Assembly (NCBI RefSeq): GCF_020382885.2
Contig: NC_058504.1
Location: forward strand, 21,565,545 to 21,629,544
DNA length: 64,000 nt
Origin: Scatophagus argus
Taxonomy: Eukaryota > Chordata > Actinopteri > Scatophagidae
Direction of reading: 5' to 3'
In this document: one piece after another, positions 1 to 11,732 of the stretch
How the letters are laid out: the number at the start of each line of letters is the position of its first letter
Numbering within the stretch: position 1 is the first letter of the stretch
The notes under the pieces: generated by a model
Told to the model about the DNA's origin: nothing
What the model saw: the letters and a program-made list of their open reading frames with translations, nothing else
The model's database searches: none
Translations under genes and position numbers: made by a program

Positions 1-305
1 CCGCACACAATCTTTACATCTATTGTTTCATCAGAGGGGAGGAAGTGAGAGTGAAACTGAGAGAGAAAACCCCTCTTGTCTGTTCTCTCTCTCTCTCTGT
101 CAGCGTAAGGGAAACGGTGGGTGGGGGCTTCGACTGGTCTGAGAGGTGCATCACCTTCAGGCTCCTGTCTTATCAGGAGTCCCTTCTGTGATGCACATAC
201 ACAAAGGAAAATGTGTCCTCAGGTGGATTTAAAATTCAGAAGAATTTTCCTCAACTGGCTGCCATCAAGGAACCCCCCATTTCCCACCTGTGGTGTGGGT
301 ATGTC

Positions 306-308
<3 letters not shown>

Positions 309-347
<39 letters not shown>
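309..347. repeat. (GT)n microsatellite
   Basis: An uninterrupted run of about 19 GT dinucleotides. Apparent poly-Cys-Val or Thr-His frames through it are repeat artefacts. Confidence 0.95.
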
Positions 348-348
<1 letters not shown>

Positions 349-453
349 ACGCACGTGCACAAGTCTTACAAACAGCTTTATCAAAATTTGTCCAATGTCT
401 GAAACAGACATTTCAGAGTGCCAGAGAGATTCAAAAAAGACAAAACTTGACAT

Positions 454-764
454 TTACGCTGATCAGCCACAACGTTAACACCACTGACAGGTGACGTGAA
501 TAACATTAGTCATCGGTTTACACTGCAGTGTTCTGTGGGGATTCTGGCTTGGGTTCTGGCAGTCGAGTGAATGTTCTTTGACACACACCAGTCACATTGC
601 GGACACCACAACAGGACCCCAACAACGGCCTGCAGACACCCAAGATCCCAAGCTGGTCAATCCAGAACCCAAGGTTTCCCCACACAACACTGCAAAGTAA
701 AACGATGATTAATGTTATTCACGTCACCTGTCGGTGGTGTTAATGTTGTGGCTGATTGGTGTAA
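454..764. mobile_element. Fold-back (long inverted repeat) MITE-like element
   Basis: The left arm from TTACGCTGATCAGCC and the reverse complement of the right arm, TTACACCAATCAGCC, stay similar for roughly 100 bases, including the shared stretch GACAGGTGACGTGAATAACA. About 110 bases of unrelated sequence separate the arms. There is no coding capacity, so this looks like a non-autonomous DNA element or fold-back repeat. I cannot assign a superfamily or a certain target-site duplication. Sequences with this arm are, to my recollection, common in teleost genomes. Confidence 0.75.
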
Positions 765-3700
765 GTCGTGCAGTGACAGTTAAAGTTGTGGAGATTTAAG
801 ATGTTTTAGCAACTTTTTAGTTAATCACCACTGACACGTTTCTACTGTACAAAAGTGACACCAAAGCTGCCATCTTGCGTGACATCATTTGGAGCCAGAG
901 TCTGTGCAGTAGTGATTGGGCAGGGGAGCAGTGATATCGAGTTCCTGCTCATACACCTATCTGAACCAATCAGGAGCAGCGCTCAAAGTCAGTCACAATG
1001 TTTCAGCTGCTTCTTGTTTTTCTTGCTCTGTATAGCATCAAATAACTACTTAAGGTCAAACTTGAACACTTGAACCTACCTAAAATGATGGAAGCCTTCT
1101 TTGATAAAAACTTTTTTGACATGTACTTTTTTTGTACATTTTTAGTTTGGTCAAAGTCCTGTCTGCTAACATGGAGGGGGAGTGGCTTATGACCTGTACT
1201 GCAGCCAGCCACCAGAGGGCATTACAGATGTTTTGGCTACATTTTTTTGGGAGTTCTTATGACATCCATCTTTATATACAGTCGATGTTTTAACGCATGT
1301 CTTTATTAATTGTTAAAGTACGATTTACTAATGCTTAACTAAACAGGTACTGTCTATTAACAATGAACATATTTTACAACAACTACTACTACAGAGTTTT
1401 TCCTCAGTTACTAAGTACTAATTAATTTATTTCCCAATTATTGTTTATTAATGGTAACTCAGGAAATGTACATGAATTGCAGTCTGAACATGCTTTGCTT
1501 AATACAAGCATTACATAATGTCAAAAGAAAAGCCATTCGTGGTTAATAACACTTCTTAACAGTTCACTAGTGTGTCTAGTGAAATTACAGTTCAACATGT
1601 GCTTCTTGTATCTGATGGAATATGTACTGCTCACCATTAATGTTCCATTACCATTGTCCATAGGTCTCAGGTCTAAACATTTCACCAGTACATCTACGCA
1701 GCATTCACCTAGAGTGCCACTCAAAAACCTATTTGTGCTTCTCGGTCTAGCATCACCTGTCTCCTGAGTGAAAGTTCCTACCTATACTTGAAGTGAGTCA
1801 AAGCAAAAAGCGCTTGTGAAACATCTGCAGGCTCTCAGTGGATGTTTCACATGCACATTGTGCAGAACTACCTTAGCTGCTGAACTAATAAGTACATGAT
1901 TTGAAAACAACTTGCACATACCATATAACCTGCACTGAGAAGACCTTTTGTATTTATACCCTGCACACCTGTAAATCTTTGTAAATCTTTATAATTTTGC
2001 TGCAACACTGACTGTTGTGAACTTCCAAACCCTTTTGAGAATGTTGGTTTTTTAGAATAGTCATTAAAGAATTAACCCTGTGCTTTAGCTGTTTTACTGG
2101 GCTAAATATAGCTCACATGTTTAAGAAAAAAAGGCCTTACATGGTGGAGAAATGTAATCGTCTCATACGCCTCATCTGCCTCTTAGAGCTCGTGCTTTTT
2201 TCCATTAAATTTCGTGCTACAGTGTTGTACCGAGGCAAGTTTTTGGTGATGACTAAAGCTCTCGGTCAGAGGTACAGACATGTCATTCAGTGAGAGTTGC
2301 TCTTTGTGGTCAGCCAGGGTGTTAAACGCAGTGCAAAAAGTGTGACTTGAAGTGAGGCTATAGATGAGAGAATACTGACGGATGAAGGGCAACAGGTGTG
2401 AAAATAAAAAAAAAAGTTTACTTCTGATTAGCATTAGTGTGATGAGGTTTTTTTCCTTTTGCTCTTTACTTATCTTTATTAGGTGCCTGTCTTTTTATCA
2501 AGAAATGTGAACATATACATTATTCATTATTTCTTACTTAATTGTGTGGGTTCAGTTGCACTATTGCAGGGTTGCTGCTCAAAGCAAGGCCTGTGGACCT
2601 GTTTGTCTATCATGAGGTTCAGTCCCCCCCAAGATAAAAAATAAAAAAAAAAATACTCTTTGTGCTGTTTTATTTTTAGTGAGGTGTTTTGTGAGCCTTT
2701 TAAATGGGCCAGGTGGTAATAATGTAGTTATTGTTTTTCATAATCTGACAGTGGCGGAGAGAGTGATGCAGGAAGTCAGTCACTTAAGTCACTTTGCAAT
2801 ACAGTTCAATATGATACAATATAATACAAAAGGTGTTTGCTGTTGGCCCGTGACCCACCATCATGTGTCAATTTTGGGCAAAAATTTGGGCACTCCTGCA
2901 CTATAGTAATGAATTATAGTTGAGAATTAGAGAAGTGAGACACACCTTCAGATTTGTTTTCTTTGCAGTAGGGCTGCCACATTGTATTTTCACCACAAGA
3001 GTAATAACACAGCCAAACGGATTGATATTATCACAATATCTAAAGGACATCTGTAAACAAAATAACTCTATGAGTCAGATTTATGTTTAACTTTGCTCAG
3101 TGTGTTTTGTAGTTGGAGTTGGACGCAGTTTGGTTTTTGGACAAGAATAATGTCATTTCTGCCCTGAAACTGTCAACTTATAAGAAACATGATATGTTTT
3201 TCTACGCCATGTACTCTATTTATTTTGAATAAACTTTGTGTTTCCCTGTGTGTGTCTGTGTGTTCTGTGGGCTGTATAAGTCTTGTTAAAGAAGGACATT
3301 TTTATTTTCATAAACCAGTGTTCGGACTGTGAGTAAAATAATAAAGTTTTTGTTTTCGCTATGACATATGAGAAGCTGAAATTACAAACGATGTTTAACT
3401 GAATAAAGACACCCTCAAGAGAAAATGAATGGTTACTTTGCTGTCTTTAAATTGAAAAAAATAAATAAACAAATGAAGAACAGCAAAATAAATTTTATAT
3501 TTGAGGTTTTAATAGACTTTTTAGAAGGAACAGATCTCCGTCATAAAGATGATGAATCACATAGTCCTGTTGTTAACGTTTTAATAAAAGGCCAGAATTG
3601 ACCTGGGTGAACTTTTATTTAGAACACTTGGTGCTGTCATTTAAATGTATTCCTCTTTGCATGTTGACGTTGTTGTTTAGCTCTCCACTCTGCTGTATAT

Positions 3701-5037
3701 CACTATTATGAGGCTTCTGTTACCAGTGCGGCCTTGTGGGCTGCAGTTGTTGCTCATCAACATCAGTTTGTTTGTTTTGTTTTGACATGAAGTCATCACT
3801 TGGTCAGATTGCAGTGATGTCATTTTTGTTTTGTTTTGTTTTTGTACTGTCATTGCACTGTCTAATCCTAATGAAATCCATATCTGAAAAATTTCAAAGT
3901 GCACTGTGGTTATGAAATTAATTCACCTGTGGTGTGTATGTATGTGTGTGTGTGTATGTTTATGTGTGGGTGATTAAAAAGGAATATCATCATCTTTGTT
4001 TTCTTTTTGTAACTGTTAAGAATGTTAAGTGAAAGGATAAGGTCAGAACTTGTGCACTACAGTATAGCATGACCATTCCAGACCACTACTCAATCAGGAA
4101 CATTTGTTTAGATTCATTAATTATGTAGTTTACTTCCTACTCCCACTTGCAGTAGTATGATTTCCTACACTGCGGTCTCCGCTCCGCGAACAGTTTGCAT
4201 TTCCAGGGCAAGTGGGTGTGAGGTTGAAAGTTTGCATGCAACTCATACGTACTGGCATCTTGCAAAACATTGTTTACTTTTCTTTTAAAAAATACTGGTT
4301 GGTATACATAAATGTGAAGTCCTCTGTTATTTTAGAACCATTTTAGAGCTGGAAGGAGGCCAAATGAAGATGATTTTCGGTGATTAAGAAAAAGCAAGTG
4401 TGCTTGATATTACCGTAAGTGTACAGGAAGAGTACGAAGAGGGTGTGGGTGGGGGATCGCCTCTTCTGGTCCTCTCCGCCAGCACCGCAGCAGTCATGAC
4501 ACAGCTTGTTTATAATGATTGATTCATTTTTCACTGTCATCATTACTGAATTTAAAGATCTTATCTTTAAAGATCTATGATTTGGTGTTTTAAATTGAAA
4601 TGTAGAATTCACTGGTACTTGACATTGTCAAATTATTTCCCATAATCCAACTTAAATGAATTGATAAAAATGATATTGGGGGCTGTTAAGAGAAACCTGC
4701 AGGGTGGGAATTTATCAGTTGGTGACATTAGCCATGGCCTGGCACGATTCCGTGGAGTTCAGTGTTCTGAAATCAGCTTTTCTGCAAAAAAGTGCAGGAC
4801 AGGTGATATTTTAACTCAAACAAGCATGACTGTCAATGGACAAATTTTGCTGTATTTATGACCTCATTTTTCCAAATTATGCAGTGTCATTCTTTAATTA
4901 ATCATCGCCAGAACAAACAAAAAAGTGCTGAATAAATGGCATTTACTATTTAGTGACTTATCAACCTGACCCTGCCCTGAAAAATAATGCCTGATCTTTC
5001 ATTTCTCATCTGAAGACTTTGTACTTCTTCATTAAAA

Positions 5038-5511
5038 GAAGAAGAAGAAGAATCAACTTTTATTCAATTTTCAATTAAATTCAATTAAAATTATTTATAT
5101 AGCACCTTTTACAATCAAAATTGTCTCTAGGTGCTTTACAGAAATCCAGAGCCTGAACCCTCGAGCAAGCAGACAGTGGCAAGGAAAAACTCCCTTTTAA
5201 CAGGAAGAAACCTTGAGCAGGACCTGTATATATATTTTATATATATTTTTATACACACTGAATTTTTCCTCTGCATTTAACCCATCCTTGGTTGAACACA
5301 CATGGAACACCCAGCAAATTACATGCAGTGAAACACACACACACACAGGAGCAGTGGGCTGCCACTGTCAGGTGCCCAGGGAGCATATTGGGGGTTAAGT
5401 GCCTTGCTCATGGGGGCATCAGCTGGCCAAATTTGTCCTCCGGTGGAGGAAAGGAATCGAACCGGTGACCCTCCAGTCACAAGCCACTTCTCCAACCTCT
5501 AGGCCACAGCT
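5038..5511 (-). mobile_element. tRNA-derived SINE interrupted by a second repeat
   Basis: Read on the minus strand, the element starts with a tRNA-like head. An A-box-like TGGCCTAGAGGTTGG is at 5492-5506 and a B-box GGTTCGATTCC at 5453-5463. The body is shared with the copy at 39661-39990 and includes CACTTAACCCCCAATATG and GTTTCACTGCATGTAATTTG. The element ends in an (AGA)n-flanked tail. The tail is split: AGAAGAAGAATCAACTTTTAT lies at about 5042 on the plus strand, and a foreign piece of about 150 bases (5063-5219) sits between it and the SINE body. Confidence 0.7.
5063..5219. repeat. Dispersed teleost repeat inside a SINE tail
   Basis: The stretch begins with TTCAATTAAATT and ATTTATATAGCACC and continues through GGTGCTTTACAG to GGAAAAACTCCC and GGAAGAAACC. 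A related, opposite-strand copy lies at about 38098-38207, where GAATTGGCGCTATATAAATA corresponds to the ATTTATATAGCACC part. The family is very common in fish genomes, but I cannot name it with confidence. Confidence 0.65.
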
Positions 5512-8500
5512 CATTTGAAAATAATTTACCTCTTTTTCAGGGGTTGCTCATAGGACGAAGTAAGAAATATTCAGAGGAAACGTTGCCCTGTGGTAAACTG
5601 TGATTTGCTGATTGATTTTATTTCAGTCTATTTAAAAATATAAGACCACACAACAAAAGAAAGAAAACACAGTCCATACTTCCATAATGGCCCGTGATGT
5701 CCCACTGATGATATATAATACACTCAAGAGCTACAACAAGAAAAAAAAAAAAAGACTTTATTAATTCAGAATTATGTGTAGTGGAAATAGCTATCAGATG
5801 CGGCTGCACTTGCTGACTGACTGATTTAAGTCCTGATGAACAACCACACTTATAGTTACCTGGAAGAGGACTGAGACTCAGTCATTTGTTCTCATTAGCC
5901 CAAATGAACTGAATTAAAGGGTGCAGAACACCGAAAACCGAAGCCTGTATGTAACTGAGACACAGAGAGCTGCTCCACTTGGTTTGCAGATATGAGTATG
6001 AGCCTTCACATTCAAATGCATGGTGTTGTCGCGTCGACAGAACGGGTCCTTTTCTCATCAGCTCTGTAGCTGAGTTAACTCTGATACTGTAGCACAAGAT
6101 GGATAAAAGCAGTCAACTGAAATACACATGGTTGTTTGAAAGTATTTGCTGTTATGTTGGATGTTTTCTCCTTAAATTGTAACATCTCATTTGAGTTGTG
6201 CCACCAAAATCTGAGAGGTGGAGATAAAACAAGATGTTGTTCATAACTGCTCCTCGTTAACCAACCTTTTTCTTTTTTCCGTAGCGCACCTGATCTACTC
6301 ATTTGTTTAAAGGTCACTGGTTGAGGGATGGAAACAGATTGTGCAATACACGTAGGACACGCAAATCAGTTGGGTGTAATCTATGAACAACAAAGCATCG
6401 CATATTCACAGGACAGCATCTTTAAATCATTCTGGCTCTTAGTGTTGTGGTTTCAAAGGTTCATTTAACAATTATTATTATTATTATTATATATTCAGGA
6501 ATAAAAAAAAGGAGATGCTAACAAAGCATGCTAGCTAGCTTGTCATTGTCACATCCGGCACATTAAAACAATAGACCAGTGAATAAGATGGGAACCAGCT
6601 TCCCCATCAAACTGTCCAACATTGAAAGAGAGAACATTGCTAAATGGTAAAATGAAACAGTGATCTGTTAGATGTGTAATAATTCTGAAAATATGCATAA
6701 AAGCTATTTCACAAATATGACTGAGATTAAAAAGCAAACATACCACTGATGCAGTCACTCTTGCTTCTTCGCAATGATGCCTATTTGTCTCGAGTTGCCT
6801 TACTAAAAGGGGGCTTGTAAAATTCCCACATAATGGTGACACATTCTTGACATTTAAGAGTTAATAATATAATGACCTTTTACCAGCAACGATCAAACTT
6901 GCAGCACTTGGTTGTTTTGGAAATTATTCATTTTATGGGAAAAAAAGAACAGCAGCGGAGCAGTGGGAGTATTGAACAGACTGTGATGTGAATGGTGTTT
7001 AACCACAACAGTAGGGGAATAACACTCAGCTGAGGGGCTGTGAAGATATTAAAGGCCGTGAAACTGCCACTGCACAAAAACATCCAACTCCAATTGGAAA
7101 GTTTTGTTCTAAAATCAAACACCATCGACCGTCTGAACAACGCCTACTCTTCCTAAATGACTGCTCCATGCACTTAAGTGTTTACTGAAGGGCCTGTGTA
7201 AAATTAATTAATTACTTGATAAAGAATAATAATACACAAATTTTATATTTAAGGTTTTAAAATGTTGGCGAATTTAGTAGCATCTTCTCAAACTAATACT
7301 TGTGTTTTTGAATGGTGGATTATATAGTGGATTTTGTGCTGCACATCTTCTGAAACTCGTGAAAACAGTTTGAAAATAGCATTTCTTAGGTGCTGAAGAG
7401 CCGACTGAGTTAAGATGTTAAGAGCTTTGAAAGGATCTTCCACAATATCAGGACACATTTCGTGTCAGTTAATTATTTGTTTGTGTCCACTCAGAATAGG
7501 TTTCTGCACCGTTTTTCAACTCTCACCTGGTGTGTGGAGTACTTTGAATAGCAGAGAAGGTGGATCAATTTGAGTCATAGGGGGTAACATAAAATGAACC
7601 TCTGAAATACTGGCCTTTTGATTCCGCTCATGTCTGTCAATTCCAAGTTTCAGCTACAACAGATGAGCAAAATGAAAGCAGTCTATATAATTTCCACATT
7701 CTGGTACTTAAATTTGGTATAAAGCAAACATAACTGCATAAAATAAATAAATAAAGGCATGCAGCCAGCCTGTAAATTTCGAGAGAAATTAATTACTTCA
7801 AGAGTCTCTTTCACACACACACAACTGATTGCTTATCGAGTACCATTAACATTTTGAGGACCTAATCTGTCAAAATTGACATTTTGGAAATCTAGGAATC
7901 TTTGAAAAGTGCTCACGTTTAACTTTTTAACTTTTTGCAGTGCTAAACATTCTGTATGTGGAAATGTGGAATGTTAAAAAAAAAAAAAAAAAATACGGAC
8001 CATCATATTTTCCACCAGATGTTCGTTTGCTTCGTCTAGAACAGGTTAACAGAACTTTCACTATCAGTGGCAAGCATCCTCAAAATAATAGACAGCCGTC
8101 TGACGGCTCGGAAAAACACGTCACTACAATATCCTGTTTATTTTAACAAGGTATTGCGTTTTGGGCAAAACCAGACTTCCGCCGTATATTACAATTAATC
8201 AGTAGGAGCATCTTTCCTACAAGATGATCAGAGCATATCAGTAAGACAGGGTTGCAATGTATCTTCAGACAATGACTTGATTTAGAAACTCAAAACCTGA
8301 AGTGAGAGTGACTTTTACTTAGTTACTCATCTCAAGTTCATGCTTGTCATTTCAATCTACAGTAACATAATTCTGGGTAGTCGACATCAACTTAGTCATA
8401 TGACTTTCACTGTCTGTTCCCTGACATCTGACCAGTATTGACATGCACTGCTTTGCTGAATGTACTGCAGCATACACAGAGTATTGAAAACTGTACTGAT

Positions 8501-8579
8501 TTTCAAAACCACAACAGCAGCAACCTACAGGCACTGCCCAGGGTTAAATACACAGACAAATGAACTATGATGAAATAGA

Positions 8580-8585
8580 TTTATT
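8580..8585 (-). promoter_or_regulatory. Candidate poly(A) signal of the centrin gene
   Basis: TTTATT on the plus strand is AATAAA on the minus strand, 171 bases beyond the centrin stop codon. It is the nearest canonical signal I noted downstream. Cleavage has not been shown. Confidence 0.5.
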
Positions 8586-8756
8586 TGTCTTATAGAAAAA
8601 ATTCGTGCAAAGATACAGAATGTTAAAATATTTATGTACACACTAAACAGATCTGCCTAACGCCCACAAAAAGAAGAAAAGAAAAAAAAAACACTGTATA
8701 AACTTGTGACAGAATAAACATAGAATCTTTAAAAGTTTCCAGAACACTCAACAGGC

Positions 8757-8846
8757 TCAGTAAAGATTGGTCTTCTTCATTATCCTCAAGAACTCCTGCT
8801 CGTTGACCTCACCATCTCCGTCTCTGTCTGCCTCGTCAATCATTTC
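8757..8846 (-). CDS. cetn4: Centrin coding exon 5
   Basis: Residues 143-171, [10 protein letters not shown] to KKTNLY and a TGA stop at 8757-8759. The acceptor is TTAG at 8847-8850. It carries EF-hand 4. Confidence 0.92.
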   Translation of the reverse strand, partial: EMIDEADRDGDGEVNEQEFLRIMKKTNLY

Positions 8847-10821
8847 CTAAAAAGGTAAGAAACAAAATCCAATGCTGTATGTTCATATTGAAAAAGCGAC
8901 AACTGAATCAAGCACTGAAAGCTTTGCTTCATCCATGTGACAGACATGGGAAACACCTGCAACTCAAATGGAGTGACATGTGTGGGGCATCTCAGTGCCG
9001 AGTTCCTCGTAAATAACCGGCTATTTTAATGCCGTGTGTAAGAATGTAAAAACATAACAGGAACTACGAGATGAGAGAAGAGAAACAAGTGTATAGTTCT
9101 GTGACTACTTCAATTCTTTGAGTAACTAATGTTTGGTGTTTCCTACTTAAAATAAATTGTTGAAACAATCCACCACAAAATAAATGTGAACAAACAGAAT
9201 GCTTATTCCATATAAAGAGTTTAACATTTAACATCACAGATAGCTAGTGCACATATTCTATGCAAAGGTATGGTTTGACAAAAAGTAGGAGAGGTACAAA
9301 GCTGCTAACAGGTGCAGTGTGAGCCTCAAGAGCCTGCACTGAGGATTCAGAAACAGAGCCTTTATATCAATTGTTTCAGTGAAGATTAAAAAAAAACAAA
9401 AAAAAAAACAGCAACTCTGTCAAAGCTAATGAATTGTTCATGAATGCAGCAGTCAATCAACAAACGCATGCCCATCACTCTGAATAAGTGTTTTAAGATC
9501 GTTCTTATTAATAGGAGGTCATTGCTTGAAAGCACAAAATAATAAATACAAAAAAACAAAACATCGTCATGGGGAGTCTCTGGATGGACAAAATTATACA
9601 TACAAGTACTTTGGAAACCTGCATGTCAATAAAGACTACAATACCTGCAATTCCTCGTCTGTAAGGTTTTCACCCAGCTCCTTAGCAACTCTCTTGAGAT
9701 TTTTGAATGAAATTTTTCCTGTGCAGTCATCATCAAACAACCGAAAAGCCTTCAATATTTCCTCCTTGGAGTCCTTTTCACCCTATTAACAATGGCAGCA
9801 TGGCAAACACAATGAATAACACATTAGAGCTTCAGTTTACACTTTTTCACTTGACATCTAGCAACTACAACACTGTGCATTTTCTGTGACTGTGAGTGAG
9901 ATTTGCACGAATGATATTTGTCCATGTTTCAAAACTATATTATCAGAATCAGAATTCCTTTATTTATCCCAGAGGGGAAATTCTTTAATTATACATTTTT
10001 GCAAAGGATTTACAGGAAGTTTGCTTTGCTTTGTGAGCAACTGGCAACCAGAAGTTATGAAAAACATACACAAATTACCAACTGACAACTGATTGACAAT
10101 GTGCAATCTCCCATGTTTTGACAAGCATCTGTACTACACTCACCATTTTCAGTGTCATCATACTGAGAAAGTCACCGAAGTCAATTGTTCCAGAGCCTTC
10201 TTTATCAACGTCTGCAATCATTTTCTTGATTTCTTCTTTCTTTGGTTCAAACCCAAGAGCTCTCATAGCAACCTGTGGCACAGGTATGCAACAAATCTCA
10301 AGCTGCTGTAGCACTGTCACCGAAGCATTTGTGAATCTATACATGCACTTCAGCTAACATCTAAGGTGTACCAAAACAAAAAGGATAAACTAACCTTTAG
10401 CTCCTTCACGTCTATGGTTCCAGTTCCATCTGTGTCAAAGAGATCAAAGGCCTCCTTAATTTCTTGCTTTTGCTCCTCAGTCAGTTCGATTTTGGGACCT
10501 GCCTTTTTCCTTTGGCTTGCTGAAGGAACTGGTTTTCGGTAACTTGAAGCCTGAAAAAGCAAACATTAAGAGGTGGTTGCCATTTCATGTTTGATACTCA
10601 GTTATTAGGTGCAGCCGAGCAACAAACAGGTGATGTGTTTAAGTTTTAATCCAACCTTGCTATCATGCTAGTTAGCCAAGTTTAGCATCAGTGCTACACC
10701 ACGACAACAAACACAAACTTTATGCAACTGACTGCCAATTTTTCCCGATAAATCTCGCAACTTCCAAAAAAGTTAATACATCGTACAATTCATACTAGAC
10801 ATTTATATGAAAATTTACCAT
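8757..10821 (-). CDS. cetn4: Centrin, EF-hand protein (cetn4-like), five coding exons, 171 aa
   Basis: Centrins are small calmodulin-like Ca2+-binding proteins of centrioles, basal bodies and the ciliary transition zone. Coding exons on the minus strand are 10819-10821 (ATG only), 10395-10550, 10144-10272, 9645-9782 and 8757-8846. All introns are GT-AG and the junctions give one 171-residue frame; family members have about 172. Four EF-hand loops are visible: residues 40-51 ([12 protein letters not shown]), 76-87 ([12 protein letters not shown]), 113-124 ([12 protein letters not shown]) and 149-160 ([12 protein letters not shown]). Loops 1 and 4 have complete D-x-D-x-D/T-G ligands with a final Glu. 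Loop 2 ends in Asp and loop 3 in Asn, as in other centrins, which predicts weaker binding. The C-terminus is KKTNLY, typical of centrins. The basic N-terminus ([16 protein letters not shown]) is family-like. The assignment to cetn4, rather than cetn1 or cetn2, rests on the position next to bbs12. Confidence 0.93.
9645..9782 (-). CDS. cetn4: Centrin coding exon 4
   Basis: Residues 97-142, [13 protein letters not shown] to NLTDEELQ. The acceptor AG is at 9783-9784 and the donor GTATTG follows base 9645. It carries EF-hand 3. Confidence 0.92.
9948..10010. repeat. Short dispersed repeat (AGAATCAGAATTCC family)
   Basis: ATCAGAATCAGAATTCCTTT and ATTTATCCCAGAGGGGAAAT form a unit that recurs inverted at 32545-32583. 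Degraded relatives are at about 15877-15921 and 55095-55127. It lies in a centrin intron and looks like the conserved 3' part of a retroposon family. Confidence 0.6.
10144..10272 (-). CDS. cetn4: Centrin coding exon 3
   Basis: Residues 54-96, [14 protein letters not shown] to MMTLKM. It is flanked by a CAG acceptor and a GTGAGT donor. It carries EF-hand 2. Confidence 0.92.
10395..10550 (-). CDS. cetn4: Centrin coding exon 2
   Basis: Residues 2-53, [10 protein letters not shown] to IDVKELK. It is flanked by a CAG acceptor and a GTTAGT donor. It carries EF-hand 1. Confidence 0.92.
10819..10821 (-). CDS. cetn4: Centrin coding exon 1 (start codon only)
   Basis: ATG is followed directly by the donor GTAAAT, so the first coding exon supplies only Met-1 and exon 2 continues with Ala-Ser-Ser. 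The ATG sits close to the promoter region and no other in-frame ATG precedes exon 2. A different first exon cannot be excluded. Confidence 0.7.
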
Positions 10822-10849
10822 TTAAATTAATGATTTAACAAAGAAATCT

Positions 10850-11135
10850 CCACGGCCGCTTGAAAGTCGGACGTCAACAAACAGACAGCAACGGCTATAT
10901 TCAAATGACATGGGAGATAGCCAATACAAACCAGGAACGCACCGTGAGTGGAGCGTATTAGCCAATTGCAAAATGAAATAGGCGGGTTATGATTTTGTCC
11001 GCCAATGGTTGAGACAGCTTCTTGTCTCCCAGCAACCGAAACACACAGCGCGTGCGCAGTGCTTAATCGTTTGCGCTTGGACGATTGGGAACTGAAAGGA
11101 GCAGATTCAGTATCATCAGCTGTTGTTGAATTAAG
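10850..11135. promoter_or_regulatory. Shared (bidirectional) centrin/bbs12 promoter region
   Basis: The two start codons face away from each other, 911 bases apart, and the probable bbs12 5' exon ends at a GTAACA donor after 11135. In between are CCAAT boxes at 10921-10925, 10962-10966 and 11002-11006 and an inverted one (ATTGG) at 11084-11088. There is an X-box-like GTCTCCCAGCAAC at 11024-11036 and an NRF1-like AGCGCGTGCGCA at 11047-11058. No TATA box is evident. RFX factors bind X-boxes in ciliary gene promoters, which fits both genes. Binding itself is inferred. Confidence 0.6.
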
Positions 11136-11732
11136 GTAACATTACTTTGTTTATGGACACATAACGTCTGTTTCGCAGAAGCACATTTCAGACATACCCG
11201 TGGGTTTCTAGCTCACTTCAGCCTTGTTATGGACTGATAGAGTTTAGAATTAAAGTCACTTTCATAACACATTAGCTTGTTAGCTTAGCCAGCAAAGTGC
11301 TGCTTGTATGGTCTGTAGGCTAATTGTAATTCTGTCGAATTTATCTTTCAGTGTCACTAATTTGGATGTCTGTGTGTTGTGAACTATTGAGTTATAATGC
11401 TGTTCTAGCTGCCGTTGCGTGTATGTTGTTGGCCAAACTTGTCAGCAGCTTTGGAGTGAGTAGTCACGTCCTTCTGTTAGGTTGAAATGAAGTTAGAAAA
11501 AAGCTACAACATTGTATTGAATGTGAGTGTCCTGCCTTCAGACTTTACTTATGCCAGCTCAAAGTTACACATCACGCAGAGTGACTCTTAGATTGTTTTA
11601 TGCATTTTATCCTTCTTGATTGCTTGAATATGTAAGCAGCTCGTACTGCCAAATTTAATTACTGTTACATTGTTTATTACCAGTGAAAGTAAACAATTTC
11701 CCGTCTTTTTTAAAATTCAGGCTCCTCAAGAA

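Larger units (their letters stand above)
1..8579. other. Gene-free left flank
   Basis: No exon of a known family was recognised on either strand; open frames here are short and lack family resemblance. It contains a GT microsatellite, a fold-back element (454-764), a nested SINE (about 5038-5511) and AT-rich low-complexity DNA. In other vertebrates the adjoining genes on this side are il21, il2 and adad1. I looked for an IL-21-like cysteine pattern on the minus strand and did not find one, but fast-evolving cytokine exons could be missed by eye. Confidence 0.6.

Noticed and set aside
5453..5511. A genuine tRNA gene on the minus strand (A- and B-box present)
   Set aside because: The sequence does not fold into an acceptor stem with matching ends and it continues into a repeat body found again at 39661-39990, so it is a SINE head.
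11670..11732. Longer bbs12 N-terminus (21 extra codons)
   Set aside because: It begins at a non-ATG codon and runs through an intron end: a polypyrimidine tract and CAG acceptor end at 11720, and family similarity starts just after the ATG at 11733.
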